DNA of 64,000 bases, taken from the NCBI GenBank assembly GCA_035685165.1, contig DASRBI010000009.1:1-64000 (forward strand), written 5' to 3'. Position 1 is the stretch's first letter; each line of letters begins with the position of its first letter. The notes under the pieces were generated by a model. It had not been told where the DNA came from. It did not search any database and saw only the letters and a program-made list of their open reading frames with translations. Origin of the DNA: DATFDN01 sp035685165 (GTDB lineage: Bacteria > Pseudomonadota > Alphaproteobacteria > Acetobacterales > Acetobacteraceae). Both the position numbers and the translations under genes were made by a program. Shown here one piece after another: positions 16,962-25,257 of the stretch.

Positions 16962-17894
16962 ATGAAGATCCTCGCCTGCAACAGCAATCGCCCGCTGGCC
17001 GAGGCGATGGCGGCCGCGCTCAACCTGCCGCTGACCCGCGCCTCGGTGCGCCGCTTCGCCGACATGGAGGTGTTCGTCGAAATCCACGAGAACGTCCGCG
17101 GCGAGGACGTGTTCGTGGTCCAGAGCACGTCCTATCCGGCGAACGACCATTTGATGGAGCTGTTGATCACGCTCGATACGCTGCGCCGCAGCTCCGCGCG
17201 CCGGGCGACCGCCGTGATCCCCTATTTCGGCTATGCGCGCCAGGACCGGAAATCCGGCCCGCGCACCCCGATCAGCGCCAAGCTCGTTGCCAACCTGATT
17301 ACCGAGGCGGGCGCCAACCGCGTGCTGACGATCGACCTGCACGCGGGCCAGATCCAGGGCTTCTTCGACATCCCGGTGGACAATCTCTACGCCGAGCCCC
17401 TGTTCGTGCGCGACATCCAGGAGCGTTATGCGGGGCGCGACATCATGATCGTCTCCCCCGACGTGGGCGGCGTCTTGCGCGCCCGCGCCATCGCGCGGCG
17501 GTTGAACGTCGATCTCGCCATCATCGACAAGCGCCGTGAGCGCGCAGGTGTGAGCGAGGTGATGAACGTGATCGGCGACGTTTCCGGACGCGACTGCATA
17601 TTGGTGGACGACATCGTCGATTCCGGCGGCACCTTGGTGAACGCCGCCGCCGCGCTGATCAACAACGGCGCCCGCTCGGCGAGTGTTTACGTGACTCACG
17701 GCGTGCTTTCGGGCGGTGCGGTGGCGCGCATCGCCTCCTCGCCGATCGAGATGATGACGATCACGGATTCGATTTTGGCGACCGAGGCAGTGAAGCTCGC
17801 CCAGAACATCCGCCAGATCACGGTGGCTCCCCTGATGGCCGAAGCGATGCGCCGCATAAGCGATGAAACCAGCGTTAGTTCGCTGTTCGATTGA
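16962..17894 (+). CDS. prs: Ribose-phosphate pyrophosphokinase (PRPP synthetase)
   Basis: A 310-residue enzyme making PRPP from ribose-5-phosphate and ATP for nucleotide, His and Trp synthesis. It starts MKILACNSNRPLAEAM. Visible motifs: RRFADMEVFVEI, PYFGYARQDRK, the metal-binding DLHAGQIQGFFDIPVDNL region (quoted in part: TIDLHAGQIQGFF) and the PRPP-binding loop CILVDDIVDSGGTL. The frame is open 39 codons further upstream, but homology begins at this ATG. Length is typical. Confidence 0.96.
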   Translation: MKILACNSNRPLAEAMAAALNLPLTRASVRRFADMEVFVEIHENVRGEDVFVVQSTSYPANDHLMELLITLDTLRRSSARRATAVIPYFGYARQDRKSGPRTPISAKLVANLITEAGANRVLTIDLHAGQIQGFFDIPVDNLYAEPLFVRDIQERYAGRDIMIVSPDVGGVLRARAIARRLNVDLAIIDKRRERAGVSEVMNVIGDVSGRDCILVDDIVDSGGTLVNAAAALINNGARSASVYVTHGVLSGGAVARIASSPIEMMTITDSILATEAVKLAQNIRQITVAPLMAEAMRRISDETSVSSLFD

Positions 17895-17957
17895 TGCTGG
17901 TCGCGATCACTCTCCTGCGGAGCCGGAGAGGTCGCGCCGCCCGCGCCGGGTTGGGCG

Positions 17958-18068
17958 CTACTGCGGATCGCTCGGATAACTCCTCCAGACAACAACACCG
18001 CCGCAGGTGATGACGCAGCGGGTCGCCCACCCGCAGCAGTCCCATCCCGCGCCGGAGCACTCGAGCAC
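17958..18068 (-). CDS. Possible 36-residue cysteine-rich peptide
   Basis: In the 273-base gap between prs and the hydratase gene, a GTG at 18068 follows GGAGAG by five bases and opens a 36-codon minus-strand frame. The peptide contains ECSGAGWDCCGWATRCVITC, five cysteines in twenty residues. A sixth Cys codon lies just upstream of the GTG. Such density is rare in chance frames. I know no family. It may be a small metal-binding or disulfide peptide, or chance. Confidence 0.3.
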   Translation of the reverse strand: MLECSGAGWDCCGWATRCVITCGGVVVWRSYPSDPQ

Positions 18069-18167
18069 GCATTCTCTCCACGGGATCGGCCAGCGTCCGA
18101 CCAGCCGGGACTGTCCCCCACGTCGCGCCGGCCCGGTGTAAGCTCTCCCGCAAGGAAGAACCCCGCC

Positions 18168-19214
18168 ATGAGCCTCTACGCCTATGTCCGCCTCGGCCCG
18201 AACCGCTACCGTGAGCGGTTCGGCCTCAGTTTCGAGGATCTGCGCGTGGGAATGCGGATCCGCCACCGTCCTGGGATCGACGTATCCCAGCAGGACAACC
18301 GCGAGGACGCGACCGATCTCGTCAACAACGCCCAGCTCCATTTCGACAGCCACTACGCGGCGCAGACCGAATGGAAGCGGCCGCTCGGCGTCAGCACGCT
18401 CACCGTGCAGCGCCTGCTCGGAATGATCTCGCGGAGCTGGTACCGCCGCCGCGCCCTGCTCGGCATTTCCAGCATCGCGATGACGCATCCGGTTTTCGGC
18501 GGCGACACGCTGTATGCGGACTCCACCGTCACCGCGCTCGATCCCGGCGGCGATCCCGATGTCGGCGTCGTCGCGCTCGCGATCGAGGGCCGCAACCAGC
18601 GCGGCGAGACCGTCGCGCGCATCGCCTGCCGGCTCGAACTCTACCGGCAGGGCCACCACCCCGAGGATCGCGCCGAAGAACCCGCCGCCGAGGAGCCGCG
18701 CTTCCTCGCCCACCACCCCGATGCCGACGGCGCACTCGTCGAGCAGACCGGCCTTGCCTTCGAAGATCTGAGATCCGGCGAAACCTTCCTCCACTGGCCG
18801 GGCCGCACCATCGACTTCGCGGAAAGCCGCCTGCACGCGCTCCGCTCGCTGGAGATCAACCCGCGCTGGCATGATGCGGCTTATCTCAAAAAATACCCCG
18901 CCATCGCGCCCGCCGTGTTCGAGCCGCTGGTGCTCGGCGCCGTCACCGCGCTCACCACCCGCACGCTCGGCCGGGTCGTCGCCAATCTCGGCTGGACCGA
19001 TATCGCGCTGCCGCGCCCGGTCCCGTTCGGGGAGACGATCTACGCGGAATCCACCATCGGCGCGCTGCGCGCCTCGCACTCGCGCCCCACGCAGGGCATC
19101 GCCCATGTCGAGACCCGGGCCTACGTGGAAAGCGGCGAACTCGTCTGCCGCTACAGCCGCGCCCTGCTCGTCTACCGCAAGGGCCAGGGTCCATACGCCG
19201 CAGCCGGTTACTGA
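18168..19214 (+). CDS. Double-hotdog MaoC-like (methylfumaryl/mesaconyl-CoA-type) hydratase
   Basis: A 348-residue protein of two MaoC-like hotdog halves. The first half begins FGLSFEDLRVGMRIRHRPG and contains NNAQLHFDSHYA and HPVFGGDTLYADSTV. The second begins GLAFEDLRSGETFLHWPGRT and contains NPRWHDAAYL and PVPFGETIYAEST. Length and duplicated layout fit 2-methylfumaryl-CoA (mesaconyl-CoA) hydratases and related acyl-CoA hydratases. The substrate is a guess, since no ethylmalonyl-CoA pathway genes are adjacent. An AAGGAAG site precedes the ATG. Confidence 0.7.
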   Translation: MSLYAYVRLGPNRYRERFGLSFEDLRVGMRIRHRPGIDVSQQDNREDATDLVNNAQLHFDSHYAAQTEWKRPLGVSTLTVQRLLGMISRSWYRRRALLGISSIAMTHPVFGGDTLYADSTVTALDPGGDPDVGVVALAIEGRNQRGETVARIACRLELYRQGHHPEDRAEEPAAEEPRFLAHHPDADGALVEQTGLAFEDLRSGETFLHWPGRTIDFAESRLHALRSLEINPRWHDAAYLKKYPAIAPAVFEPLVLGAVTALTTRTLGRVVANLGWTDIALPRPVPFGETIYAESTIGALRASHSRPTQGIAHVETRAYVESGELVCRYSRALLVYRKGQGPYAAAGY

Positions 19215-19218
19215 CCGC

Positions 19219-19869
19219 TCACACCGGCGCGCTCGCCATCGCCATGTTCGCCGCCTTCTGCTTCAACGACTCAGTCAGCTGCGCGCCCGTCGGGTCCTGC
19301 GACAGCAACTGCTCGAAATCCGATCGCAGCACCGCGACCTGACTGATCGTGCCGTCCTGCAGCACATCGACCGCCCGCCAGCCCGACCCTGTCTGCCGCA
19401 TCACGAAGTCGAACCGGTGCGGCGCGCCCGAGGCGGGAACCAGCTCGGTCGCGACGACATAGCCGCCGCCGAGCGCGCGGCCGGGGAGCAATCGGAAACT
19501 CTGGCCGGAATAGGAATCGAAATTCGAAACCCAGTTCGCCGTGCTATACTGTATGAAAGCCTGCAGCAGCAGCGCCTGCTGCCCGGCCGGTATCTTCGCC
19601 CAGCCGAGGCCGACCGCAGCGCGCAACACCGCCGGCATGTCGAACGTTCGTTGCACCACCGGGGCCAGCATTTGGTAACGCTGGTCGAACGACGTCCCCC
19701 GCCCGGCCTTCATCACGCCGATCAGCGCCGCCTCCAGCGCCTGCACCGGCTGCGCCGCCTCCGCCGGGGCCTGCGCGAAGGCCGGCGGCCCGCCGAACGC
19801 CGCCAGCCCCGCAGCGACAACCCAGCAAAGAATTGCCCTGCGCGGCAGCGCTGATATGCGATGACACAT
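19219..19869 (-). CDS. MlaC/Ttg2D-family periplasmic lipid carrier (HpnM-like)
   Basis: A 216-residue protein with a signal peptide (ILCWVVAAGLAAFGGPPAFAQ). The mature domain matches the MlaC family: TSFDQRYQMLAPVVQRTFDMP, the LLLQAFIQYSTANWVSNFDSY segment (given in part: QYSTANWVSNFDSY), and the late DVLQDGTISQVAVLRSDF. MlaC proteins shuttle phospholipids between membranes; the HpnM variant is associated with hopanoid loci. No mla or hpn genes are beside it. It ends five bases from the convergent hydratase gene. Confidence 0.85.
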   Translation of the reverse strand: MCHRISALPRRAILCWVVAAGLAAFGGPPAFAQAPAEAAQPVQALEAALIGVMKAGRGTSFDQRYQMLAPVVQRTFDMPAVLRAAVGLGWAKIPAGQQALLLQAFIQYSTANWVSNFDSYSGQSFRLLPGRALGGGYVVATELVPASGAPHRFDFVMRQTGSGWRAVDVLQDGTISQVAVLRSDFEQLLSQDPTGAQLTESLKQKAANMAMASAPV

Positions 19870-19923
19870 CTGCTTCCCCTCGCTCCAGCGATGCAGCCTC
19901 GGCCGCCCCAGGGCGGCGAGCGG

Positions 19924-20787
19924 TCAAGCCGTCGCCGCCAGCGCGGGCGCGCCGATCCATTGCGAGAGCAGCCATTTCTCCCCCGCCGTCACCGGACGGC
20001 CGGCATGGAGCACGCGCCGGTCGAGCGCGCCATCGGCCAACACGTTCCAGAAGAAAAAGCCCACGCCTTGCCGCCCCTTCCACCGTCCGCCGATCTCGGG
20101 GAACACCGTCTCGCCCCCCTCGTAGCCGTCGTTGAGCGAAACGAGGAACGTCACCACCCGGTCGCGGAACCCCGGCGTCAGCGCCGTCTCAAACGCATCG
20201 AGATGCGGCTTGAATTCCTGGCCCACCGCGTAGTGCAGCACGTGCGGGCTCTCCATCCCGCACACCGCCAGGCCGCAGGCCGCGGCGATCCGCGCCCGCA
20301 GGACGGCCATCACCAGGTCGCGTTCCGCCTCAGGGAACGGACAGGCCGAGTTGGTGCGCCGCTCGCCGGGATAGTTCCGCTGCTCGCGTGCGTCGAACAT
20401 CATCGCCGGCTTGAGCCGGCCGCGCGCCCGCGCGATCAGCCAGCCGCACATTTCGGGCGTGGCGATGCCGGGCGCCAGCGCCATGCGCGGGCTTTCGGAC
20501 ACGAGCTTCACCGCCGGAACGGCAAGCCAGCCTTCAAGTGCGACCGCGCCGCGTAGCGCCCGCCAGTCGCGCGCCGTAATCGTTTCGCCGGCAAGGATCG
20601 CCTGCGCGAGCCCCCATTCCCCGGCGAGCGCCGCAAGCTCCGCCCGCGCCAGCGCCGACCCGAGCTCGGCCGCTGCGAGCGCGTGATCGAGCGCCGCCTC
20701 CCAGTCCGGCGGATCGCCCTCCGCCACCCGGACCGCCCGCAGGCGGGCGGCGTCGGCGCCGGGCGGGATCGGCTCGCCGTTTTCCAT
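19924..20787 (-). CDS. 2OG-Fe(II) oxygenase, prolyl 4-hydroxylase-like
   Basis: A 287-residue protein. The C-terminal half is a P4Hc-type double-stranded beta helix: HYAVGQEFKPHLDAF carries the HxD iron ligands, VTFLVSLNDGYEGGETVFP follows, and VLHAGRPVTAGEKW carries the distal His and the Lys that binds 2-oxoglutarate. The N-terminal ~110 residues are alanine-rich helices, perhaps substrate-binding repeats. It probably hydroxylates a protein or peptide proline. The substrate is unknown. Confidence 0.87.
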   Translation of the reverse strand: MENGEPIPPGADAARLRAVRVAEGDPPDWEAALDHALAAAELGSALARAELAALAGEWGLAQAILAGETITARDWRALRGAVALEGWLAVPAVKLVSESPRMALAPGIATPEMCGWLIARARGRLKPAMMFDAREQRNYPGERRTNSACPFPEAERDLVMAVLRARIAAACGLAVCGMESPHVLHYAVGQEFKPHLDAFETALTPGFRDRVVTFLVSLNDGYEGGETVFPEIGGRWKGRQGVGFFFWNVLADGALDRRVLHAGRPVTAGEKWLLSQWIGAPALAATA

Positions 20788-20822
20788 GCCGCCGATCCTA
20801 TCCCCCTAGCTTCCTGGTCCGT

Positions 20823-21620
20823 TCACCCGCGCTCGAATCCCGGGCGCGGGACAACCCCCATCAGCACGCGGCCGAACCCGCCGTCGGCGCACACATCCTC
20901 GCCGTTGACATAGCGCGCGCGGTCGCTTGCAAGATAAACCACCACATCGGCGATGTCTGCCGGCGCAGCGACGCGGCCGAGCGGCACCAGTTCGGCCCGC
21001 CGCCGCGCCACGTCCTCGATGCGATAAAACGGCTCGCTCATCGGCGTGCGCACGAGCCCCGGGCTCACGACGTTGCTGCGGATCCCCGCAGGGCCCCACT
21101 CCAGCGCGAGCTGCTGCGACAGCATCACCACCCCGGCCTTGCTGACCGAATAGGCCCCGCTCCAGGGCTGAGGATGGCGGCTGGCGATGGAGGCCACATG
21201 CACGATCGCGCCGCGCCTGGCTTCGAGCATCTGCCGCCCGAACGCCTGCGCGCAAAGGAAATAGCCCGTCAGGTTCACCGCCAGCAGCCGGTTCCAGTCC
21301 TCAAGGCTCACCGTCGCGATCGGCCCCGGCCGCAGCAGCCCCGCATTGTTGACGAGGATCTCCGCCGTGCCATGGGCGCGCGCCACCTCCGCTGCCGCGC
21401 TCGCGACACTCGCCGCGTCCGCCACGTCGCACGCAAGCGCCACCGCGCCGCCGATCGCCGCCGCCGCCTCCGCGCAGCCCGCCCCATCGCGGTCGAGCAG
21501 CGCCACGCGCGCGCCCGCCGCGGTCAGCGCCGCGCCGATCGCGCGGCCCAAGCCCCCGGCGCCGCCCGTCACCACGGCGAGCTTGCCGCTGAGCCCGAGC
21601 CAATCCCCCGCCTCGGTCAT
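20823..21620 (-). CDS. SDR family oxidoreductase
   Basis: A 265-residue classical short-chain dehydrogenase. It shows the NAD(P) glycine motif TGGAGGLG (about residues 19-26), NNAG (about 93), the catalytic Ser in VASIAS, YSVSK with Tyr/Lys about 160-164, and SPGLVRTPM. An acidic LLDRD after beta-2 suggests NAD(H) preference. The substrate is unclear. It sits 35 bases upstream of the oxygenase gene on the same strand. Confidence 0.9.
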   Translation of the reverse strand: MTEAGDWLGLSGKLAVVTGGAGGLGRAIGAALTAAGARVALLDRDGAGCAEAAAAIGGAVALACDVADAASVASAAAEVARAHGTAEILVNNAGLLRPGPIATVSLEDWNRLLAVNLTGYFLCAQAFGRQMLEARRGAIVHVASIASRHPQPWSGAYSVSKAGVVMLSQQLALEWGPAGIRSNVVSPGLVRTPMSEPFYRIEDVARRRAELVPLGRVAAPADIADVVVYLASDRARYVNGEDVCADGGFGRVLMGVVPRPGFERG

Positions 21621-21724
21621 CGCCCGTCTCCTCCCGCGCGATCATAGCGCGCCTGCGGGCTTGCGGAAGTTGCGCCGCCCGCGGCTGCGACCTGATGGAG
21701 ATCGAGATCGGGTGAAACGAAAGG

Positions 21725-22432
21725 CTACGCCGCCACATCCACCAGAACGAGCTCGGAGCCCGCGCGCGCCGTGATCGCGATCTCCGCCTCGTCGCGGATC
21801 GCCGCGCCGTCGCGGGCGTTCACCCGCGCGCCGTTCACCTCCATCGCGCCCGTGGCCGGCACGAGATACGCCACGCGGCCCTGGCCGAGCTTCCGGCGCA
21901 GCGTCTGACCTTCCTTCAGGGTCGCCGCCAGCACCGCCGCGTCGGCGTTGATGTGCAGCGCGCCGCTTGCTGCATCCTCCGCGCGGCCCGAAGCCAGCAC
22001 CTCGAAGTCCGCCGCGCGCGATGCCTTGGGAAAGGTCTTGGCGCCCCAGCCGGGCGGCGCGCCCTTCCGGTCGGGCAGGATCCAGATCTGGAAAATCTTT
22101 GTCGGGCCCGGCTCGAAATTGTATTCGGAATGCACGATCCCGGTGCCGGCCGACATGATCTGCACGTCGCCCGCCGCCGTGCGGCCCTCGTTGCCCACGC
22201 TGTCGCGGTGCGTGATCGCCCCCTCACGCACATAGGTGATGATTTCCATGTCGCGGTGCGGGTGCGGATCGAACCCGGTGCCCGGCGCGATCTCGTCGTC
22301 GTTCCACACGCGCAGCCGCCCCCAGCCCATGCGCGCCGGATCGTGGTAGTCGGCAAACGAGAAATGGTGCTTGGTATCGAGCCAGCCGAGCTTCCCGCCC
22401 CCAAGGCTCGCGAACGGACGCACGTCGATCAT
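21725..22432 (-). CDS. Pirin family protein (YhhW-like bicupin)
   Basis: A 235-residue bicupin starting MIDVRPFASLG. The N-terminal cupin has the metal ligands in DPHPHRDMEIITYV and later IVHSEYNF (three His and one Glu), as in YhhW, which shows quercetin 2,3-dioxygenase activity in vitro. I chose the ATG at 22432, because homologues start there and the 37 codons of upstream open frame look non-native. The biological substrate is unknown. Confidence 0.88.
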   Translation of the reverse strand: MIDVRPFASLGGGKLGWLDTKHHFSFADYHDPARMGWGRLRVWNDDEIAPGTGFDPHPHRDMEIITYVREGAITHRDSVGNEGRTAAGDVQIMSAGTGIVHSEYNFEPGPTKIFQIWILPDRKGAPPGWGAKTFPKASRAADFEVLASGRAEDAASGALHINADAAVLAATLKEGQTLRRKLGQGRVAYLVPATGAMEVNGARVNARDGAAIRDEAEIAITARAGSELVLVDVAA

Positions 22433-22617
22433 GATTTTGCTCCCTGGCGCCGGCCCGGCCGCGGACCGCGGCACTTCCCTCGCGAGAGATTGGCTGCCAG
22501 CCCGGATAAAGAAGCGCGCGGCCGGCTGGGAAGGCTCGCTCACGCTGCATGGGCCGGATGGCGAGCCGCTGCCGGCCTCGACGTTGCAGCTGATCTGCCC
22601 GCGGCTCTATTCCGAAC

Positions 22618-22693
22618 TGGCGTCCCGTGCGGGATTCGAACCCGCGTTGCCGCCGTGAGAGGGCGGTGTCCTAGGCCTCTAGACGAACGGGAC
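22618..22693 (-). tRNA. tRNA-Glu (anticodon CTC)
   Basis: The reverse strand folds as a full cloverleaf of 76 bases including an encoded 3' CCA. The acceptor GTCCCGT pairs with ACGGGAC with discriminator G. The anticodon stem CCGCC/GGCGG encloses CTCTCAC, giving anticodon CTC. The T arm GCGGG TTCGAAT CCCGC is perfect. It reads GAG codons. No integrase or duplicated 3' end is adjacent. Confidence 0.96.
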
Positions 22694-22743
22694 TTGAAGG
22701 CCGGAGCCGCTTCTAAGCACTCGCCCCGGGCGCCGCAAGAAGC

Positions 22744-23049
22744 TCAGCGCGGCTCGAGCGTCACCGTCCCCACCGTCCGCCCGGTCGCCGGATCGAGCAC
22801 CACCACGTGATCCTCCCCCACGCCGACCGCGAGCAACGACCCCGCCGCCGCCAGCCCGGTGATCCGCGTCCCCGCCGGCGCCGCCAGCCGCGCGGCGTAC
22901 GGCGCGGCCGAGGGCACCAGCGCCGCCTGCTCCGCCTTCCCCGGTGCCGCCGGGGCGCCGGCGCGCTTGACGATCACCGCCACCAGCGCGCCAGTGCCCA
23001 GCACGATCAGCACCCCCATGATGATCGTCGCCGCCTTCAGCGCCCGCAT
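22744..23049 (-). CDS. Small membrane-anchored protein (possibly DUF6476-like)
   Basis: A 101-residue protein starting MRALKAATIIMGVLIVLGTG, a single N-terminal membrane span, followed by an Ala/Pro linker and a short beta segment (LLAVGVGEDHVVVLDPATGR) resembling one blade of a propeller. It diverges from the pseudouridine synthase gene across 55 bases. That arrangement is familiar in alphaproteobacteria for uncharacterised DUF6476-type proteins, but I cannot confirm the family. Confidence 0.65.
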   Translation of the reverse strand: MRALKAATIIMGVLIVLGTGALVAVIVKRAGAPAAPGKAEQAALVPSAAPYAARLAAPAGTRITGLAAAGSLLAVGVGEDHVVVLDPATGRTVGTVTLEPR

Positions 23050-23104
23050 CGCCGTCCCTTCCCGCCCCTCGCAGCGCGGGCGGATTGGCGCTAGGCCAGC
23101 GCCG

Positions 23105-24127
23105 ATGCCCCCCGATCCGCCGCAACCAAAGGAGTTCCGCCTTGTGGCGGCGGCCGAGGACGCGGGCAAGCGGGCCGACCGCTTCCTCGCCGAGCGCATC
23201 CCCGCGCTCTCGCGCGCGCGGGTCAAGGCACTCATCGAGGCGGGCCAAGCGCGGCGCGACGACGCGCCGCTCACCGAGCCCGCCCAGCCCGTCCGCCCCG
23301 GCGCCACCTACGCGCTCGCCGTGCCGCCTCCCGCCCCGGCCCGACCGCTGCCCGAGGCGATCCCGTTTCCGATCCTGTTCGAGGACGAAGACCTTCTCGT
23401 GCTCGACAAGCCCGCCGGACTGGTGGTTCACCCCGCGCCCGGCAACGAAACTGGCACGCTGGTCAACGCCGTCATCGCCCATTGCGGCGCCTCGCTCGCC
23501 GGCGTCGGCGCCGAGCGCCGCCCTGGGATCGTGCACCGGCTCGACAAGGACACGTCCGGCGTGATGGTCGTCGCCAAGAACGATTTCGCCATGCAGGCGC
23601 TCACCGCCCTGTTCGCCTCGCGCACGGGGCTGGAGCGCGCCTACCTCGCCCTTTGCTGGGGCGTGCCGTCTCCCGCCGCCGGCACTATCGAGGCCGCGAT
23701 CGGGCGCGATCCGCGCGAACGCAAGCGCATGGCCGTGCGCGCGCATGGCGGCGGCAAGCCCGCGCTCACGCGCTACGCCACGCGCGAGGCGTTCGATGCC
23801 GCCGCCGCATTGCTGGAATGCCGCCTCGGCACCGGACGGACGCACCAGATCCGGGTCCACCTGGCGAGCCGCGGCCATCCGGTCGTCGGCGACCCGCTCT
23901 ATCTGCGCCGCATTCCGCCCGCCGCCCGCGCGCTGCCGCCGCCGCTCCGCGCGGCACTGCTCGATTTCCCTCGCCAAGCCCTGCACGCCACCCGCCTCGC
24001 CTTCCCGCATCCGCGCAGCGGAGCACCGCTCGCCTTCGACACGGCGCCGCCGCCCGACATGGTCTCGTTGCTCACACAGTTGCGTGAATCGGCCGCTCTA
24101 CGGCGGGAAACAGGACAGAATCCTTGA
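23105..24127 (+). CDS. RluA-family 23S rRNA pseudouridine synthase (RluD-like)
   Basis: A 340-residue enzyme with an N-terminal S4 RNA-binding domain (ADRFLAERIPALSRARVKAL) and the RluA/RluC/RluD catalytic core. The catalytic Asp lies in GIVHRLDKDTSGVMV, with LVLDKPAGLVVHP before it and LGTGRTHQIRVHLASRGHPV after it. The start at 23105 replaces a longer open frame, since homology begins at MPPDPP. RluD-type enzymes modify helix 69 of 23S rRNA. The -35 box of the rpoH promoter overlaps its last codons. Confidence 0.92.
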   Translation: MPPDPPQPKEFRLVAAAEDAGKRADRFLAERIPALSRARVKALIEAGQARRDDAPLTEPAQPVRPGATYALAVPPPAPARPLPEAIPFPILFEDEDLLVLDKPAGLVVHPAPGNETGTLVNAVIAHCGASLAGVGAERRPGIVHRLDKDTSGVMVVAKNDFAMQALTALFASRTGLERAYLALCWGVPSPAAGTIEAAIGRDPRERKRMAVRAHGGGKPALTRYATREAFDAAAALLECRLGTGRTHQIRVHLASRGHPVVGDPLYLRRIPPAARALPPPLRAALLDFPRQALHATRLAFPHPRSGAPLAFDTAPPPDMVSLLTQLRESAALRRETGQNP

Positions 24128-24152
24128 CAGGACCAGATTAGTCCTCTATAAG
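24124..24152 (+). promoter_or_regulatory. Near-consensus sigma-70 promoter of rpoH
   Basis: TTGACA at 24124-24129 and TATAAG at 24147-24152 are separated by exactly 17 bases. Only one base differs from the full consensus. Initiation is predicted near 24159. This is exceptional in a genome of this GC content and sits directly upstream of rpoH. Confidence 0.8.
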
Positions 24153-24157
24153 AAACT

Positions 24158-24278
24158 CCCCGGCAGCCTTTGGCAGGCGCTCGCCGGGGCCGCCGTCCGG
24201 CAACCGGCCGCCGTCATGATCCGGGGCCCACGCCGGGACGTCACATCCCTGCCAACCCTCTGGACTGCCCTGCAGTCC
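24158..24278 (+). promoter_or_regulatory. Structured 5' leader of rpoH mRNA
   Basis: The predicted leader is about 185 bases. A hairpin at its very start pairs CCCCGGC (24158-24164) with GCCGGGG (24183-24189). A second perfect hairpin pairs GGACTGC (24262-24268) with GCAGTCC (24272-24278) around CCT. The ribosome site AAAGGAG is at 24331. In E. coli the rpoH mRNA itself is thermoregulated; whether this leader has any such role is not known. Confidence 0.45.
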
Positions 24279-24342
24279 GCGGCGTTAACGCCCTGTGCCA
24301 TCCCGGGCAGGAGCGCCCGCCGACCAGACGAAAGGAGCCATC

Positions 24343-25257
24343 GTGGCCTCTGCCGTCATCAATATCGCGCCTGAAGGCAATCTCTCCCGGTACCTCCAGG
24401 AGATCCGGAAGTTTCCGATGCTCACGCCGGAGGAGGAGCTCGACCTCGCCCGCCGCTGGCGCGACCACCAGGATATGGAAGCCGCCCACAAGCTCGTCAC
24501 TTCACATCTTCGCCTCGTTGCGAAGATCGCCATGGGTTATCGCGGCTACGGCCTGCCCGTCGGCGAACTGATCAGCGAGGGCAATGTCGGCATGATGCAG
24601 GCGGTGAAGCGATTCGACCCGGACCGCGGCTTCCGCCTCGCTACCTACGCCATGTGGTGGATCCGCGCCGCCATCCAGGAATACATCCTGCACTCCTGGT
24701 CGCTCGTGAAGATGGGCACCACGGCGGCGCAGAAGAAGCTGTTCTTTAACCTGCGCCGCCTCAAGGGCCAGATGCAGGCGATTGAGGACGGCGACCTCAA
24801 GCCCGAGCAGGTGGCGAAGATCGCCAAGGTGCTCGACGTGCCCGAGCAGGACGTGATCAGCATGAACCGCCGCCTCGCCGCGCCCGATCACAGCCTGAAC
24901 GCGCCCGTCCGCGCCGACAGCGAGGGCGAGTGGCAGGACTGGCTGGTCGACGAGGGCGAAAGCCAGGAGACGCTGATCGCCGACCGCGAGGAGCTCAGCG
25001 GCCGCAAGGCGCTGCTCGCCGGGGCGCTGAAAACGTTGAACGACCGCGAGCGCCACATTCTGATCGAGCGCCGCCTCAAGGATAACCCGACCACGCTCGA
25101 GGAACTCAGCCAGCAATACGGCATCTCGCGCGAGCGGGTACGCCAGATCGAGGTGCGGGCCTTCGAGAAGCTGCAAAAGGCGATGAAGGCCGAAATCGCC
25201 GAACGCCGGATGCAGCAGCAGAACGCGCTCGCCCGCTCCGCGGCGGCCCCCGCCTAG
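24343..25257 (+). CDS. rpoH: RNA polymerase sigma-32 (heat-shock sigma factor)
   Basis: A 304-residue sigma factor directing heat-shock transcription. Region 2 shows HLRLVAKIAMGYRGYGLP, ELISEGNVGMMQAVKRFDP and the aromatic FRLATYAMWWIRAAI. The diagnostic RpoH box is QKKLFFNLRRLK (residues 130-141). Region 4.2 ends YGISRERVRQIEVRAFEKL. I chose the GTG start at 24343, five bases after AAAGGAG; an ATG 16 codons upstream lacks a ribosome site. It is transcribed from its own strong promoter and converges with the next gene, sharing a CTAG at both stops. Confidence 0.95.
   Translation: MASAVINIAPEGNLSRYLQEIRKFPMLTPEEELDLARRWRDHQDMEAAHKLVTSHLRLVAKIAMGYRGYGLPVGELISEGNVGMMQAVKRFDPDRGFRLATYAMWWIRAAIQEYILHSWSLVKMGTTAAQKKLFFNLRRLKGQMQAIEDGDLKPEQVAKIAKVLDVPEQDVISMNRRLAAPDHSLNAPVRADSEGEWQDWLVDEGESQETLIADREELSGRKALLAGALKTLNDRERHILIERRLKDNPTTLEELSQQYGISRERVRQIEVRAFEKLQKAMKAEIAERRMQQQNALARSAAAPA

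Noticed and set aside
22371..22617. Plus-strand open frame before tRNA-Glu containing WEGSLTLHGPDGEPLP
   Set aside because: It overlaps the pirin start and runs into the tRNA; no family match comes to mind and no ribosome site is evident.
22618..22693. tRNA-Glu as a prophage or island attachment site
   Set aside because: No integrase and no repeated tRNA 3' end is seen nearby; the prophage lies ~29 kb away.
24158..24342. ROSE-type RNA thermometer in the rpoH leader
   Set aside because: I could not find a segment clearly pairing with the AAAGGAG site, so only a structured leader is claimed.
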